DNA of 5,662 bases from Chroococcidiopsidaceae cyanobacterium CP_BM_RX_35 (GTDB lineage: Bacteria; Cyanobacteriota; Cyanobacteriia; Cyanobacteriales; Chroococcidiopsidaceae): contig JAFAVL010000493.1 of NCBI GenBank assembly GCA_019242465.1, positions 1 through 5,662 on the forward strand, in the 5' to 3' direction. Positions 4,592 to 5,662 of the stretch are shown in pieces (the first letter of the stretch is position 1; the number at the start of each line of letters is the position of its first letter). The notes below the pieces were generated by a model. It saw only the letters and a list, made by a program, of their open reading frames with translations, made no database searches and was not told the origin of the DNA. The position numbers and the translations under genes were made by a program.

Positions 4592-5662
4592 ATGTCTGTA
4601 AACATTGCCTTTGAACAGGTTGACCGCATTATTGGGAATCAGCATCACGATCCCTTTGAAGTGCTGGGCTCCCATCCTATAGAGCAGAATGGGAAAACTG
4701 TTTGGGTAGTGCGAGCTTACCTGCCAAATGCCAGTGCTGCATGGGTACTCTTGCCAGAGGAGCGGACTGAACACCCTATGCGTTCGGTGCATCACCCTCA
4801 GTTCTTTGAATGCACAATCGACATACCAGAACTCTTGAACTATCAACTGCGGCTTCAAGAAAATGGCCATGAGCGTGTCATTTACGATCCTTATGCCTTC
4901 CGTTCTCCCCGACTGACAGACTTCGACCTCCATCTGTTTGCGGAAGGGAACCATCACCGGATTTACGAGAAATTGGGAGCGCATCTGGCATTAGTGGAGG
5001 GTGTTAAGGGTGTTTACTTCGCTGTATGGGCTCCTAATGCCCGTAACGTCTCAATTTTAGGTAATTTTAACAATTGGGATGGGCGCAAACACCAAATGCG
5101 TAGAGGTCCTACAGGAGTTTGGGAACTGTTCATTCCAGGAATTGGGGTCGGTGAACAATATAAATATGAAATTAAAAACCAGGACGGTCACATTTACGAA
5201 AAATCTGATCCCTTTGGGTTCCAACAGGAAGTCAGACCTAAAACCGCATCCATCGTAAGCGATCTAGATGCTTACCAATGGAATGACCAAAAATGGATGG
5301 AGCAGCGCCGCCATACTGACCCCTTGGTGCAACCGCTCTCAGTCTATGAAGTCCATCTAGGCTCCTGGCTACACGTTGCTTCAGATGAACCAGCAACCGC
5401 AGCCAATGGTGAGATAGCGCCTGTTGTTATCGTTTCAGAACTCAAACCAGGGGCGCGATTTCTCACCTACCGGGAACTAGCAGCGCTGCTGATCCCTTAT
5501 GTACAAGAACTGGGTTACACCCATGTTGAACTGCTACCAATAGCGGAACACCCCTTCGATGGCTCTTGGGGTTACCAAGTGACTGGATACTATGCTTGTA
5601 CCTCGCGCTATGGTAGCCCTGAAGACTTTATGTATTTTATTGACCAATGCCATCAAAATGGC
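4592..5662 (+). CDS. glgB: 1,4-alpha-glucan (glycogen) branching enzyme GlgB, N-terminal part, 3' end outside window
   Basis: GlgB (EC 2.4.1.18) cuts alpha-1,4 glucan chains and rejoins them as alpha-1,6 branches during glycogen synthesis in the cytoplasm. The frame is open for 357 codons to the window edge; cyanobacterial enzymes have roughly 760 residues. An N-terminal N1 module (about 1-125) contains QHHDPFEVLGSH (17-28) and DPYAFRSPRLTDFDLHLFAE (99-118). The CBM48 domain (about 138-215) contains VYFAVWAPNARNVSILGNFN (141-160) and YKYEIKN (190-196). The GH13 barrel begins near VYEVHLGSW (251-259) and continues through LPIAEHPFDGSWGYQVTGYY (315-334). The catalytic Asp/Glu/Asp residues lie beyond the edge and cannot be checked. 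Residue 336 is Cys where Pro is common (GYYA-P-TS in many homologues); I do not know how rare this is. An in-frame ATG at 4556 would add 12 residues, but the family-like start and AGGT favour 4592. Confidence 0.97.
   Translation, partial: MSVNIAFEQVDRIIGNQHHDPFEVLGSHPIEQNGKTVWVVRAYLPNASAAWVLLPEERTEHPMRSVHHPQFFECTIDIPELLNYQLRLQENGHERVIYDPYAFRSPRLTDFDLHLFAEGNHHRIYEKLGAHLALVEGVKGVYFAVWAPNARNVSILGNFNNWDGRKHQMRRGPTGVWELFIPGIGVGEQYKYEIKNQDGHIYEKSDPFGFQQEVRPKTASIVSDLDAYQWNDQKWMEQRRHTDPLVQPLSVYEVHLGSWLHVASDEPATAANGEIAPVVIVSELKPGARFLTYRELAALLIPYVQELGYTHVELLPIAEHPFDGSWGYQVTGYYACTSRYGSPEDFMYFIDQCHQNG

Noticed and set aside
4511..4984. Minus-strand open frame of 157 codons
   Set aside because: It is antisense to the glgB start, where the plus-strand protein is clearly recognisable.
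5597..5599. Cys336 in GlgB at a position where Pro is common
   Set aside because: The surrounding sequence is intact, and I believe some cyanobacterial homologues vary here, so it is not evidence of a damaged enzyme.
1..5662. Search for tRNA, rRNA, CRISPR repeats, insertion sequences and attachment sites
   Set aside because: No spaced repeats, transposase-like frames, terminal inverted repeats or tRNA-like folds were recognised by eye.

Overview
The window looks like ordinary chromosomal DNA from a mid-GC cyanobacterium. The main evidence is the first half of a GlgB branching enzyme of the long cyanobacterial type, a divergent cell-division pair, and three perfect GCGATCGC (HIP1) octamers, a word strongly over-represented in many cyanobacterial genomes. 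I see no mobile element, CRISPR array, rRNA or tRNA. Genus cannot be decided from this much sequence.

Layout. (1) Positions 1-935, plus strand: the C-terminal 310 residues of a thioredoxin-domain (DUF255/YyaL/SPATA20-type) protein, cut by the left edge. (2) Positions 919-3304, minus strand: a two-gene unit transcribed leftwards. It holds a small one-pass membrane protein with FtsL-like architecture (2774-3304), then 28 bases later a class B penicillin-binding protein with all three transpeptidase motifs (FtsI/PBP3 type, 919-2745). Its last 17 bases overlap the end of gene 1. (3) Positions 3305-3617: a divergent intergenic region with a 14-base perfect palindrome and a possible stem-loop. (4) Positions 3618-3860, plus strand: an 80-residue lipoprotein that is almost entirely Ser, Gly and Pro after its lipobox cysteine, followed by a convincing intrinsic terminator. 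(5) Positions 4120-4449, plus strand: a small exported protein of unknown function that resembles a conserved cyanobacterial family. (6) Positions 4592-5662, plus strand: the N-terminal 357 codons of glgB, cut by the right edge.

How the genes relate. The minus-strand pair most likely works in septal peptidoglycan synthesis: the FtsL-like protein would be the one-pass coiled-coil partner of the FtsI transpeptidase. GlgB puts alpha-1,6 branches into glycogen. The lipoprotein and the small exported protein have no inferred function, and nothing ties them to either pathway beyond position.

Most interesting points: an FtsL candidate next to ftsI in a phylum where FtsL is usually listed as missing; an unusual ftsI start with a five-codon leader; a palindrome between the divergent units; a fast-evolving Ser-rich lipoprotein; and a short duplication that supplies the stop codons of two convergent genes. 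I do not see a clearly new multi-gene system.
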